Positions 33,401 through 43,953 of a stretch of DNA of 64,000 bases are shown here, in pieces. This DNA is from Rhizobium sp. 11515TR (GTDB lineage Bacteria; Pseudomonadota; Alphaproteobacteria; Rhizobiales; Rhizobiaceae), in contig NZ_CP022998.1 of NCBI RefSeq assembly GCF_002277895.1, positions 558,001 through 622,000 of the forward strand, given 5' to 3'. How positions within the stretch are numbered: the stretch's first letter is position 1; every line of letters starts with the position of its first letter. The notes beneath the pieces were generated by a model that had not been told where the DNA came from, did not search any database, and worked only from the letters and a program-made list of their open reading frames with translations. A program made the translations under genes and the position numbers.

Positions 33401-33469
33401 TTGCCCAAGATGGCCCCCTTCCCGTACCTCTCTTTTCTCCCGAGATATCAACAGGTGATGGAAAGTAGC

Positions 33470-34291
33470 GTGGAAAACCGAACAAGCTTCTTTCATCTGC
33501 ATCTGATTTCTGACTCAACGGGCGAGACTCTCATTTCCGCCGGCCGCGCGGCCTCTGTGCAATTCCATGCCAGCCAGCCGATCGAGCACGTCTATCCGCT
33601 GATTAGAAATCGCAAGCAGCTTCTGCCTGTCTTGGAAGCAATCGATCATAGCCCCGGCATTGTCCTCTATACGATCGTCGATCGCGAACTTGCCGATTTC
33701 ATCGCCGAGCGCTGCAGGGAGATGGGCGTACCATCCGTCAATGTTCTCGAGCCGGTCATGAACGTTTTCCAGACCTATCTCGGCACGGCGTCGCGTCGGC
33801 GCGTCGGCGCGCAGCATGTGATGAATGCGGATTATTTCGCCCGCATCGAAGCGCTGAACTTCACCATGGATCATGACGATGGCCAGATGCCCGATGATTA
33901 TGACGAAGCCGATGTCGTCATTATCGGTATCAGCCGCACCTCGAAAACGCCGACCAGCATCTATCTGGCGAACCGCGGCATCAAGACGGCCAACATTCCG
34001 ATCGTCCATGGCGTGCCGTTGCCGGAAAGCCTCGCCAGGGCGACGAAGCCCTTGATCGTCGGACTGGTTGCGACGACCGACCGTATCTCGCAGGTCCGCG
34101 AAAATCGCATTCTCGGGGCGACCCCCGGCTTCGATCGCGGCGGCTATACGGATAGAGCCGCTATCTCCGAAGAGCTCAAATATGCTCGTTCCCTTTGCGC
34201 GCGGCACAATTGGCCGATCATCGATGTGACCCGCCGTTCGATCGAAGAGACCGCCGCCGCCATTGTTGCCCTGCGACCCAAGCTGCGCTAA
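33470..34291 (+). CDS. Pyruvate phosphate dikinase regulatory protein (bifunctional kinase/pyrophosphorylase, DUF299)
   Basis: A 273-residue protein that in characterised homologues phosphorylates and dephosphorylates PPDK (or PEP synthase) on a threonine, using ADP and phosphate. The N-terminal [14 protein letters not shown], the nucleotide-binding [18 protein letters not shown] and the C-terminal [17 protein letters not shown] segment (here [15 protein letters not shown]) are diagnostic. I start at GTG 33470 with GGAAAG upstream, giving the 273 residues usual in rhizobia; ATG 33458 also fits. It is the RP001-type gene that marks the right edge of alphaproteobacterial origins. Confidence 0.92.
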   Translation: MENRTSFFHLHLISDSTGETLISAGRAASVQFHASQPIEHVYPLIRNRKQLLPVLEAIDHSPGIVLYTIVDRELADFIAERCREMGVPSVNVLEPVMNVFQTYLGTASRRRVGAQHVMNADYFARIEALNFTMDHDDGQMPDDYDEADVVIIGISRTSKTPTSIYLANRGIKTANIPIVHGVPLPESLARATKPLIVGLVATTDRISQVRENRILGATPGFDRGGYTDRAAISEELKYARSLCARHNWPIIDVTRRSIEETAAAIVALRPKLR

Positions 34292-34324
34292 GCGCTCCCC
34301 ATGACCATCTCGGAGGCAACCGTC

Positions 34325-34924
34325 ATGACCTCGCCCCTTATCCTCGCATCATCCAGCCCATTCCGGCGAATGCTGATGGAAAACGCCGGTCTGCATTTTC
34401 AGGCTATTGCTGCCGATATCGATGAGCGTGCGATCGAAGCACCGCTGGAACTGGGTGGCGCCAGCCCGGATGCTGTCGCGCTCGTGCTGGCAAAGGCGAA
34501 GGCAAAAGAGGTGAGCGATCGCTTCCCCGGATCGCTCGTTATAGGCTCGGATCAGACCATGTCACTCGGTGCCCAGGTCTTTCACAAGCCGAAGTCGATG
34601 GCCGAGGCGGAAAATCATCTGCGGGCGCTATCGGGTAAAACTCATCGGCTGAACAGCGCCATCGCTTTGGCGCGCAACGGCGACATCATCTGGGAACATG
34701 TATCCCACGCCGATCTGACCATGCATGAGTTGCCGGCCGATTTCATTCATCGGCATCTGAGCCGCGTCGGCGAGAAGGCATTGTCGAGCGTCGGCGCCTA
34801 TCAGCTTGAGGGGGAGGGCATCCAGCTTTTCTCGAAAGTCGACGGCGACTACTTCACCATCCTCGGATTGCCGATGCTGCCGCTTTTGGAAAAACTGCGA
34901 GAGTTGGGGACGATCGATGGATGA
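34325..34924 (+). CDS. maf: Maf-like nucleotide pyrophosphatase
   Basis: A 199-residue Maf/Ham1-fold protein that hydrolyses non-canonical or standard dTTP/UTP-type nucleotides. The N-terminal [14 protein letters not shown] and GSDQTMSL motifs are present. The start ATG 34325 has GGAGG upstream and matches family length; ATG 34301 lacks a ribosome site. It overlaps aroE by 8 bases. The specificity (YhdE- or YceF-like) cannot be fixed by eye. Confidence 0.92.
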   Translation: MTSPLILASSSPFRRMLMENAGLHFQAIAADIDERAIEAPLELGGASPDAVALVLAKAKAKEVSDRFPGSLVIGSDQTMSLGAQVFHKPKSMAEAENHLRALSGKTHRLNSAIALARNGDIIWEHVSHADLTMHELPADFIHRHLSRVGEKALSSVGAYQLEGEGIQLFSKVDGDYFTILGLPMLPLLEKLRELGTIDG

Positions 34925-35774
34925 TTCACGTGAAACACAAAGCGTAAACGCTTTTGTAACGGGTTATCCGGTCCGGCATTCGCGCTCGCCGCTGATCCAT
35001 GGTTACTGGCTGAAGCAGCATGGCCTGGCCGGCAGCTATCGTGCCCATGAAGTGCCAGTGGAGGATTTCGAAGCCTTCATCTCATCCTTGAAGGATGGTT
35101 CCAGCGGCTTCGTCGGCGGGAACGTCACCATCCCTCATAAGGAAGCAGCCTTCAAGCTCGCCGATCAGCCCGACGAACTTTCGGAAGAATTGGGCGCGTC
35201 CAACACCTTATGGCTTGAAAATGGCAAGCTGCATGCAACGAATACCGATGGCCGCGGCTTCACAGCGAACCTCGACGAGCGTCATCCCGGTTGGGATCGC
35301 AGCGATCGTGCGGTCATCCTCGGGGCAGGGGGTGCCAGTCGCGCTGTCATCCAGGCGGTACGCGACCGCGGCTTCAAGGAAATCCATGTGGTCAACCGCA
35401 CGGTTGAACGAGCGCAGGAACTGGCGGATCGGTTCGGCGCGAGGGTCTATGCCCATCCGATGACCGCACTCGGCGAGGTCATGCAGGGTGCCGGTCTCTT
35501 TATCAATACGACCTCGCTTGGCATGGACGGTGAGGCAGCACCCCGGATCGATTTCTCTCCTCTTGTGGAAGGCGCCGTCGTCACCGACATTGTCTATGTA
35601 CCGCTGAAGACGCCACTTCTCGCCCAGGCCGAGGAACAGGGTTTTGCCATCGTCGACGGTCTCGGCATGTTGCTGCACCAGGCCGTGCCGGGCTTCGAAA
35701 AATGGTTTGGAAAGCGTCCGGCGGTCGATGAAACCTTGAGGGCATTGATCATCGCCGACATGGAAAAGCACTAG
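34917..35774 (+). CDS. aroE: Shikimate dehydrogenase AroE
   Basis: A 285-residue NADP-dependent enzyme of aromatic amino acid synthesis. The substrate motif [18 protein letters not shown], the [12 protein letters not shown] loop with catalytic K and the NADP site [11 protein letters not shown] are intact. ATG 34917 overlaps the maf stop. Its codons 2-7 (D-D-S-R-E-T) contain a near-perfect parS sequence at 34922-34937, so this N-terminus appears to carry a partition site. It abuts coaE after one base. Confidence 0.96.
   Translation: MDDSRETQSVNAFVTGYPVRHSRSPLIHGYWLKQHGLAGSYRAHEVPVEDFEAFISSLKDGSSGFVGGNVTIPHKEAAFKLADQPDELSEELGASNTLWLENGKLHATNTDGRGFTANLDERHPGWDRSDRAVILGAGGASRAVIQAVRDRGFKEIHVVNRTVERAQELADRFGARVYAHPMTALGEVMQGAGLFINTTSLGMDGEAAPRIDFSPLVEGAVVTDIVYVPLKTPLLAQAEEQGFAIVDGLGMLLHQAVPGFEKWFGKRPAVDETLRALIIADMEKH
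34922..34937. promoter_or_regulatory. parS-like site at the start of aroE
   Basis: TGATTCACGTGAAACA matches 15 of 16 parS positions. It is on the opposite side of the predicted origin from the other sites, 1.5 kb from it. Confidence 0.8.
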
Positions 35775-35775
35775 C

Positions 35776-36375
35776 ATGATCAGGATCGGACTGACGGGAT
35801 CGATCGGTATGGGAAAGTCGACCTCGGCGAAACTCTTCGCCGAAGCCGGAATCCCGGTGAACGATTCCGATGCGGTCGTGCATGATCTCTATAGTGGCGA
35901 AGCCGTTCCCTTGGTCGAAGCTGCTTTCCCCGGAACAACGGCTGACGGCAGGGTCGACCGGCAGAAACTTAGCCGAAAGCTGGCGGGCGATCCCTCTGGC
36001 TTCAAGCGCCTCGAAGCCATCGTCCATCCGCTGGTCCGCGATCGCGAGCACCAGTTTCTGGAGCGCCAACGCAAGGCCGGCGCCGATATGGTCGTGCTGG
36101 ATATCCCGCTGCTTTTCGAAACCGGCGCAGACAAGCGAGTGGATAAGATCGTCGTCGTCAGCTGTGATCCACAGATTCAGCGGGAGAGGGTGCTTGCCCG
36201 GCCGGGCATGACGGAGGAAAAATTCAATATGATTCTCTCCCGGCAGACGCCGGATGCGGAAAAGCGAGCACGCGCCGATTATGTCATCGATACCGGCGGA
36301 AGCATCGATGCAGCCCGCACGCAGGTAAGAGACATCATTGCGGATCTGCGGCACAAGCTGTTGGTCGAAAAATAG
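35776..36375 (+). CDS. coaE: Dephospho-CoA kinase CoaE
   Basis: A 199-residue P-loop kinase for the last step of CoA synthesis. The Walker [10 protein letters not shown] (residues 8-16), DAVVHDLYS and the [11 protein letters not shown] motif are present. Starts one base after the aroE stop, part of maf-aroE-coaE-dnaQ. Confidence 0.95.
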   Translation: MIRIGLTGSIGMGKSTSAKLFAEAGIPVNDSDAVVHDLYSGEAVPLVEAAFPGTTADGRVDRQKLSRKLAGDPSGFKRLEAIVHPLVRDREHQFLERQRKAGADMVVLDIPLLFETGADKRVDKIVVVSCDPQIQRERVLARPGMTEEKFNMILSRQTPDAEKRARADYVIDTGGSIDAARTQVRDIIADLRHKLLVEK

Positions 36376-36392
36376 GAAAGCGAAGTCCCGAT

Positions 36393-37109
36393 ATGCGCGA
36401 AATCATTTTCGATACGGAAACCACCGGCCTCGACAACAGGGCAGACCGCATCATCGAAATCGGCGGCATCGAGCTCTTCAACCATTTTCCGACCGGCAAG
36501 ACACTGCACATCTATATCAATCCGGGCGATCGCAAGGTTCATCCCGATGCTCTGGCCGTGCACGGCATTACTGATGAGTTCCTAACGGGCAAACCGCTCT
36601 TCGAAACCGTCGCGGACGAAATTCTCGAATTTTTCGGCGATGCGAAATGGATCGCGCATAACGCCACCTTCGACATGGGCTTCGTCAATGCGGAGTTCGC
36701 AAGGCTTGGCCGCCCGCCGATCCTCCCCGACATGGTGATCGATACGCTCGCCATGGCGCGCCGAAAGCACCCGATGGGGCCGAATTCGCTGGATGCTCTT
36801 TGCCGTCGATACGGCATCGACAACTCGCACCGCACGAAACATGGCGCGTTGCTCGACTCCGAACTGCTGGCTGAAGTCTATATAGAGATGATCGGCGGCC
36901 GACAGACGGCCCTTGGTCTTGGCAGCGTCACCGGTTCATCAGCGCGCTTCCGCCAAAACGATGTCACGGAAGAAGTCGTCATCGACATCTTCGCGCGGCC
37001 CGCTCCGCTGCCGAGCCGGCTGACCGAGGAGGAACTCGCGGCTCATGAAGCGCTGGTCGCCAAGCTCGGCACGAAGGGAATTTGGTCGAAATACAGCGCT
37101 TCCGAGTAA
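36393..37109 (+). CDS. dnaQ: DNA polymerase III epsilon subunit DnaQ
   Basis: A 238-residue 3'-5' proofreading exonuclease of the replicase. Exo I FDTETTGLD (D7, E9), Exo II HNATFDMGF and Exo III HGALLDSELL are all there. The C-terminal region (residues about 180-238) is the polymerase-binding tail. Last gene of the run; a strong bidirectional hairpin follows. Confidence 0.96.
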   Translation: MREIIFDTETTGLDNRADRIIEIGGIELFNHFPTGKTLHIYINPGDRKVHPDALAVHGITDEFLTGKPLFETVADEILEFFGDAKWIAHNATFDMGFVNAEFARLGRPPILPDMVIDTLAMARRKHPMGPNSLDALCRRYGIDNSHRTKHGALLDSELLAEVYIEMIGGRQTALGLGSVTGSSARFRQNDVTEEVVIDIFARPAPLPSRLTEEELAAHEALVAKLGTKGIWSKYSASE

Positions 37110-37132
37110 AAGCGCTTTCCAAAACATCAAAA

Positions 37133-37165
37133 GAAAATGCCCGGACGTGCGATCCGGGCATTTTC
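37133..37165. terminator. Bidirectional terminator between dnaQ and secB
   Basis: GAAAATGCCCGGA / TCCGGGCATTTTC, a perfect 13-base stem with a 7-base loop, carrying A/T tracts on both sides between two convergent genes. Confidence 0.85.
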
Positions 37166-37191
37166 GCTTCTGGAACTGGAAAAATACAGGC

Positions 37192-37674
37192 TTAGTTCGG
37201 AACAGCCGAAACCTGAGCGCGAGCCTGCTCTTCGGCCATGCGCTGCGTGAACATCTGCGCGAAATCGATCGGGTCGATCATCAGCGGCGGGAAGCCGCCA
37301 TTGCGCGTGACGTCGGCGATGATCTGGCGTGCGAAGGGGAACAGCAGGCGCGGGCACTCGATGAAGAGCAGGGGCAGCATGTGTTCCTGCGGGAAACCGG
37401 TGACGCGGAAGACGCCGCCATAGACCAGCTCGGTGTGGAAGAGTACGCGCTCGCCATCCTTGGCTTCGGCGCTCAGCGTCAGCACGACGTCGAAATCGGA
37501 ATCCGACAGCGGGTTGGCGTTGACGTTCACATTGATATTGATGTCGGGAGCATTTTCCCGGGCCTGGAGCGAGCGCGGAGCACCCGGATTTTCGAAGGAA
37601 AGATCCTTGGTGTACTGAGCAAGGATGCTGAGGCTCGGGCTGGCTGCACCGTTGCCGTTGGTCTCGTTGGCCAT
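37192..37674 (-). CDS. secB: Protein-export chaperone SecB
   Basis: A 160-residue cytoplasmic tetrameric chaperone delivering preproteins to SecA. The pattern [20 protein letters not shown], the [25 protein letters not shown] segment (seen in two parts, [10 protein letters not shown] and [10 protein letters not shown]) and the C-terminal acidic/helical tail match SecB. Convergent with dnaQ. Downstream of a 95-base gap from fxsA. Confidence 0.97.
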   Translation of the reverse strand: MANETNGNGAASPSLSILAQYTKDLSFENPGAPRSLQARENAPDININVNVNANPLSDSDFDVVLTLSAEAKDGERVLFHTELVYGGVFRVTGFPQEHMLPLLFIECPRLLFPFARQIIADVTRNGGFPPLMIDPIDFAQMFTQRMAEEQARAQVSAVPN

Positions 37675-37769
37675 GGGGGTGTCCTCTCACGTCTCGATGG
37701 GTGTCGCCATCTAGCATTTAGAAAAGGGGCTTACAACCCTTATGGCTCCGGCGCTCCCGAGGCCGTTCC

Positions 37770-38288
37770 CTAGTCTTCTAGACGCTTTTGATCCGACCAG
37801 GGCGAGTTGCGGTTCGGCTCCCGATGGAAATCGCCTTCATCGAGATCGACGACGTTTCCGGGTTTGTTCGGCCGACCTTGCGGTCCGGCGCCCGGGCCTT
37901 GCCCGCGGCGGAAGGCCCGCGAATTGCCGACGACGACGATGCGCTTGCGCAAAACCTGCCAGGCGAGATCGCGTACGGCAGGGATGAAGAGCAGCAGGCC
38001 GATGATATCAGAGATGAAGCCGGGCAGCATCAGGAAGAAGGCGGCAACCACGATCATCGCGCCATGCACCATCTCGCGGCCGGGATCGCCGCCGTTGCGG
38101 CTTTCGGCCGAGATGCGTTGGAGAATGCCGATGCCCTGGATCCTCAAGAGAGCGGCACCGAGCAGCACGCTGAGGATGACAAGCCCCAGTGTCGCCCAGA
38201 CGCCGATCATCTTTCCAACGACGATGAATCCGGCGATCTCAGCCAGAGGCATCAAGAAAACGACGATAGGAAGAAGTGATAGGCGCAT
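37770..38288 (-). CDS. FxsA family membrane protein
   Basis: A 172-residue membrane protein with three or four hydrophobic helices (residues about 5-25, 27-47, 75-110) beginning LPIVVFLMPLAEIAGFIVVG. This matches FxsA, a small cytoplasmic-membrane protein that in E. coli modulates exclusion of phage T7; its ordinary function is unknown. The C-terminal 50 residues are hydrophilic, glycine- and proline-rich. Divergent from the tim44-like gene. Confidence 0.85.
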   Translation of the reverse strand: MRLSLLPIVVFLMPLAEIAGFIVVGKMIGVWATLGLVILSVLLGAALLRIQGIGILQRISAESRNGGDPGREMVHGAMIVVAAFFLMLPGFISDIIGLLLFIPAVRDLAWQVLRKRIVVVGNSRAFRRGQGPGAGPQGRPNKPGNVVDLDEGDFHREPNRNSPWSDQKRLED

Positions 38289-38434
38289 GTTACGGTGGTC
38301 CTGAGAGCGGGTTTCTTCGCGTAAGCGTTGGTTTCGCGCATATAATAAAGAAACAGGTCCGCTATTTGAATGATAGATCGATGCGGACTATATGGGGACT
38401 GATCTTTTAATTTTAACGGTGGTTCCGATACGAG

Positions 38435-39136
38435 ATGGGTGCAAACGACTTTGTGACGATCTTTTTCCTGGTGGCGGCGGTGCTGATTTTCTTTCAGTTG
38501 CGCAGCGTCCTTGGCCGCCGTACGGGGAACGAGAAGCCGCCGCGCGATCTCTACGGCTCTGCAGATCCGGCCAATGGCCCGACGCCGCCGGACGCCGGCA
38601 AGGTGGTCACATTGCCGCGCCGCGATGGCACCGAAGAGGAAGACCGTTTTGCTGCCATCGATGCCTTCACTCCGGCCGGCACGCCGCTCAATGATTCGCT
38701 GCGCGAAGTGAGCAAGGCTGATCCTTCCTTCAATCCAAAGGAATTCGTCAACGGCGCCCGCATGGCCTATGAGATGATTGTCATGGCCTTTGCGGAGGGC
38801 GACCGCAAGTCGCTGAAGGGGCTGCTGTCGCGTGAGGTCTATGAGGGCTTCGATGCCGCCATCGCCGAACGCGAAGCCAAAGGCGAGAAGGTCAAATCGA
38901 CCTTCGTCGGCATCGATAAGGCCGATATCGTCACCGCTGAGGTGAAGGGAACGGATGCCCTCATCACCATGCGCATCGTTAGCCAGATGATCTCGGCCAC
39001 CTACGACAAGGCCGGCACGTTGATCGATGGCGATGCTGAAGCTGTTGCCGAAATCAGCGATCTATGGACCTTCGCCCGCGACACGCGTTCGCGCGATCCG
39101 AATTGGAAACTCGTGGCGACCGAATCGGAACAATGA
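38435..39136 (+). CDS. Tim44-like domain protein
   Basis: A 233-residue protein with one N-terminal membrane helix (ANDFVTIFFLVAAVLIFF), a variable linker and a Tim44-like domain from about residue 90 (FVNGARMAYEMIVMAFAEGD ... SREVYEGFDAAIAEREA ... DNWKLVATE-type end DPNWKLVATESEQ). It is the bacterial relative of the mitochondrial import motor subunit Tim44; the bacterial function is not established. Its stop overlaps the mltA start as ATGA, linking it to the envelope gene. Confidence 0.87.
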   Translation: MGANDFVTIFFLVAAVLIFFQLRSVLGRRTGNEKPPRDLYGSADPANGPTPPDAGKVVTLPRRDGTEEEDRFAAIDAFTPAGTPLNDSLREVSKADPSFNPKEFVNGARMAYEMIVMAFAEGDRKSLKGLLSREVYEGFDAAIAEREAKGEKVKSTFVGIDKADIVTAEVKGTDALITMRIVSQMISATYDKAGTLIDGDAEAVAEISDLWTFARDTRSRDPNWKLVATESEQ

Positions 39137-40251
39137 CGAGCCCATCGCAGGAATTCAGGCTGGAGCCGGCAACCTTCGCCGATCTGAAGGGCTGGGAGGA
39201 GGACGATCCTTCCAGCCTTTTTCGCGCGATGAAGGACTGCCGCACCCATATCCGCGATGTGAAGCCTTATCGCACCGGCGCTGCCGGACTGACGGCCGAG
39301 GATCTCCTGACGCTTCTCGACGCCGCGGAAGGGAAAGAGCCGGGCGATGCAGCCGAAGCCAGAGCCTTCTTCGAGCAGCACTGCCAGCCCTTCTTCATTC
39401 GCCGCGATGGCGGTGCCAGTGGTTTCGTGACCGCTTTCTTCGAGCCGGAAATAGGCGTCTCGGCTGTGCCGGATGGAATCTATCGCTACCCCTTCTATCG
39501 CCGGCCGGCCGATCTGATCGATCTCGATGACGGCAATCGGCCCGCCGAAATTGATCCGTCCTACATGTTCGGCAGGCTTCAGGGTGGCGCAATTTCCACC
39601 TATCCAGACCGCGGCGAGATCGATCGGGGCTATCTCGAAGACAAGGGGCTGGAAATCGCCTGGGCGAAATCGAAGGTCGATGTTTTCTTCGTACATGTGC
39701 AGGGCGCGGCGCGTCTGCGCTATCCCGATGGGCGTCTTGGCCGCATCACCTATGCAGCCAAGGCCGGCCATCCCTTCTCGGCCGTTGGGCGCCTGCTGAT
39801 TAACCGCGGCCTACTGGACCGAGCCACGATCTCCATGCAGACGATCCGCGACTGGCTCTACGCGCATCCGGAAGAGGTCGACGAAGTCCTCTGGCACAAT
39901 CGATCCTACATCTTCTTCCGCGAGGCCGATGTCAGCGATCCCGCTCTCGGGCCGATTGCAGCGGCGAAGGTGCCGCTGGTACCCGGCCGTTCCCTTGCGG
40001 TCGATCGGCTGATCCACACTTTCGGTTTTCCCTTCTTCATCCGGTCTGAAAGCCTGACGCATCTATACGCCGGCAAGCCCTTCGCCCGGCTCATGCTGGC
40101 GCTCGATACAGGTTCCGCCATCATCGGGCCGGCGCGTGGGGATATCTTTACCGGCTCCGGCTACGATGCCGGGGAGCTTGCCGGCACGGTGCGCAATGAC
40201 GCCGATTTTTATATACTCATTCCGAAGGCGGCGGCGCAGAGGTTCGGCTGA
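39133..40251 (+). CDS. mltA: Membrane-bound lytic murein transglycosylase A family protein (MltA)
   Basis: A 372-residue lytic transglycosylase. The MltA domain (GFVTAFFEPEIGVS, then IAWAKSKVDVFFVHVQGAARL) and the C-terminal 3D domain with LDTGSAIIGPARGDIFTG are clear; the aspartates of the 3D domain are the expected catalytic residues. No signal peptide or lipobox is visible at the N-terminus (M-T-S-P-S-Q-E-F-R), unlike E. coli MltA, so export is unexplained. Start at ATG 39133 overlaps the tim44 stop. Confidence 0.92.
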   Translation: MTSPSQEFRLEPATFADLKGWEEDDPSSLFRAMKDCRTHIRDVKPYRTGAAGLTAEDLLTLLDAAEGKEPGDAAEARAFFEQHCQPFFIRRDGGASGFVTAFFEPEIGVSAVPDGIYRYPFYRRPADLIDLDDGNRPAEIDPSYMFGRLQGGAISTYPDRGEIDRGYLEDKGLEIAWAKSKVDVFFVHVQGAARLRYPDGRLGRITYAAKAGHPFSAVGRLLINRGLLDRATISMQTIRDWLYAHPEEVDEVLWHNRSYIFFREADVSDPALGPIAAAKVPLVPGRSLAVDRLIHTFGFPFFIRSESLTHLYAGKPFARLMLALDTGSAIIGPARGDIFTGSGYDAGELAGTVRNDADFYILIPKAAAQRFG

Positions 40252-40835
40252 TGGCCCCGGAACGGAAGGACAAGGAACGAAAGCTCAGCACGGAAGACCG
40301 CATCCTCTGGGGTAAGGTCGCCAAGAGCACGCGTCCCATGCCGGGCCGAATGGCTGACATTGAGGCTTTCGAGGCGGCACTGCAAGCGGAAGCCGAAAGC
40401 GAACAAACTGCCCGTAATGCAAAGACGAAGCCAGTATCTCCCTCGGCCGAAACGCAGGAAACTCCGACGCCAGTCAAACAGCCCGCCGGCCGCCATCACC
40501 CGCTCGAACGTCCCGTCAAGCGCAAGATCGCTAGGGGTCATCTGGCGCTGGAGGCCAGGATCGACCTTCACGGCCTCATCCAGAGCGAGGCGCATTCCAT
40601 GCTTCTGGATTTCCTGTTGCGGGCCCATAGCCGCGGCCTGCGCCATGTGCTCGTCATAACAGGCAAGGGCAGCTCCATGGGCAGCGAGGGCGCCCTGAAG
40701 CGTGCTGTGCCGCTCTGGTTCTCCAAGCCCGAATTCCGGTTCCTGATTTCTTCTTACGAAACGGCAGCGCAGCATCATGGTGGCGAGGGGGCGCTCTATA
40801 TCCGCCTGTCGCGCTTGAAAGGGGAGAAGCCTTGA
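40251..40835 (+). CDS. Smr/MutS2-type domain protein
   Basis: A 194-residue protein: a charged N-terminal half and a C-terminal Smr domain (IDLHGLIQSEAHSMLLDFLL, HVLVITGKGSSMGSEGALK, HHGGEGALYIRL). Smr domains are often nucleases acting on RNA or branched DNA; the catalytic residues vary, so activity is unknown. It begins in the mltA stop codon (TGATG) and its stop overlaps the XRE gene, implying translational coupling across the cluster. Confidence 0.88.
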   Translation: MAPERKDKERKLSTEDRILWGKVAKSTRPMPGRMADIEAFEAALQAEAESEQTARNAKTKPVSPSAETQETPTPVKQPAGRHHPLERPVKRKIARGHLALEARIDLHGLIQSEAHSMLLDFLLRAHSRGLRHVLVITGKGSSMGSEGALKRAVPLWFSKPEFRFLISSYETAAQHHGGEGALYIRLSRLKGEKP

Positions 40836-41197
40836 CCCCATTCGGCGAAGCAGTGCGAAAACTGAGGCTGCGTAAGGGCGTTTCGCAGAAGCAGATGGCG
40901 GCTGCGCTGAACGTGACTCCGGCTTATTTATCCGCCTTAGAACACGGAAAGCGCGGTCTGCCGACCTTCGATCTCCTGCAGCGCATCGCCGGATACTTTA
41001 ACATCATCTGGGACGAGGCCGAGGAACTGTTCCTGCTGGCGCGGTTTTCCGACCCGCGCGTCGTCGTCGATACCTCCGGGCTTTCGCCGGAATATACGGC
41101 CTTTGTCAATCACTTAGCCGGCAAGATCCGCACCCTTGACGCGGCAACGATCCGCGAACTCTCGAAGGTTCTGGAAAATGCCGAAAAAACCGGCTGA
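40832..41197 (+). CDS. XRE-family helix-turn-helix regulator
   Basis: A 121-residue protein with an N-terminal Cro/C1-type HTH (about residues 5-60: AVRKLRLRKGVSQKQMAAAL then NVTPAYLSALEHGKRG) and a helical C-terminus. It starts at TTG 40832 in the Smr stop (TTGA), with GGGGAG upstream, so it is coupled to smr. Targets are unknown. It lies 256 bases ahead of gyrB, with palindromic repeats between. Confidence 0.9.
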   Translation: MTPFGEAVRKLRLRKGVSQKQMAAALNVTPAYLSALEHGKRGLPTFDLLQRIAGYFNIIWDEAEELFLLARFSDPRVVVDTSGLSPEYTAFVNHLAGKIRTLDAATIRELSKVLENAEKTG

Positions 41198-41244
41198 AAA
41201 CCGCCTTAATCCCCTGTTTTATACCTGATTTCGGGGCCTTCCGT

Positions 41245-41274
41245 TTGGAACTTCAGGGTGAAACATCCTATATA
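41245..41274 (+). promoter_or_regulatory. Candidate gyrB promoter
   Basis: TTGGAA (41245-41250), an 18-base spacer and TATATA (41269-41274). If correct, the gyrB leader is about 170 bases and carries the mosaic palindromes at 41298-41412. Confidence 0.35.
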
Positions 41275-41297
41275 CAGGCTAGGAAAAACCGCTGATT

Positions 41298-41412
41298 CGT
41301 TAGAGTCGGATGAATTCAGGTCGAAACGACCTGAAATCTGAATCGGCTCTAAACTTAAAGTAGAACATGAGTCGTCCGAAAACCGCTCACACTTTTCGGC
41401 ATTATGCTCTGC
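41298..41412. repeat. Rhizobial mosaic palindromic element (RIME1-like)
   Basis: Two nested palindromes. TTCAGGTCG / CGACCTGAA with an AAA loop (41315-41335) lies inside a larger imperfect TTAGAG...CTCTAA pairing (41300-41353). A second, CCGAAAA / TTTTCGG (41376-41399), is flanked by CATGAGTC and ATTATGCTCTG. The second module matches the CCGAAAACCGCTCACACTTT type that is abundant in rhizobial intergenic regions. Confidence 0.7.
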
Positions 41413-41432
41413 GAATCGGCAGCGTTCTCTAA

Positions 41433-43889
<2,457 letters not shown>

Positions 43890-43907
43890 TTGTTCTCCAT
43901 CACATGC

Positions 43908-43947
43908 AAAAGGGTCCGCCGAAACATCCGGCGGGCCCTTTTCTTTT
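43908..43947 (+). terminator. gyrB terminator
   Basis: AAAAGGGTCCGCCG / CCGGCGGGCCCTTTT stem with AAACAT loop, then TTTTCTTTT; also an A-tract upstream, so it can serve the convergent nitroreductase. Confidence 0.85.
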
Positions 43948-43953
43948 CATCGG

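Larger units (their letters stand above)
33069..33469. other. Predicted chromosome replication origin (oriC)
   Basis: This 401-base gene-free stretch lies between divergent hemE and the PPDK-regulator gene (homologous to the RP001-type gene that borders the Caulobacter origin). It has two perfect DnaA boxes in opposite orientation, TGTGGATAA at 33220-33228 and TTATCCACA at 33324-33332. A near-match TGTGGAAAA lies at 33376 and an imperfect TTTTCCACT at 33393. An AT-rich stretch at 33081-33120 could unwind. A GANTC methylation site is at 33121-33125. Genes on both flanks point away from it. No paired CtrA box (TTAA-N7-TTAA) is evident. dnaA is not in the window, as is usual in this order. Confidence 0.85.

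Noticed and set aside
33069..33469. CtrA-type TTAA-N7-TTAA sites in the origin region
   Set aside because: Only single TTAA half-sites are seen, not the paired spacing.
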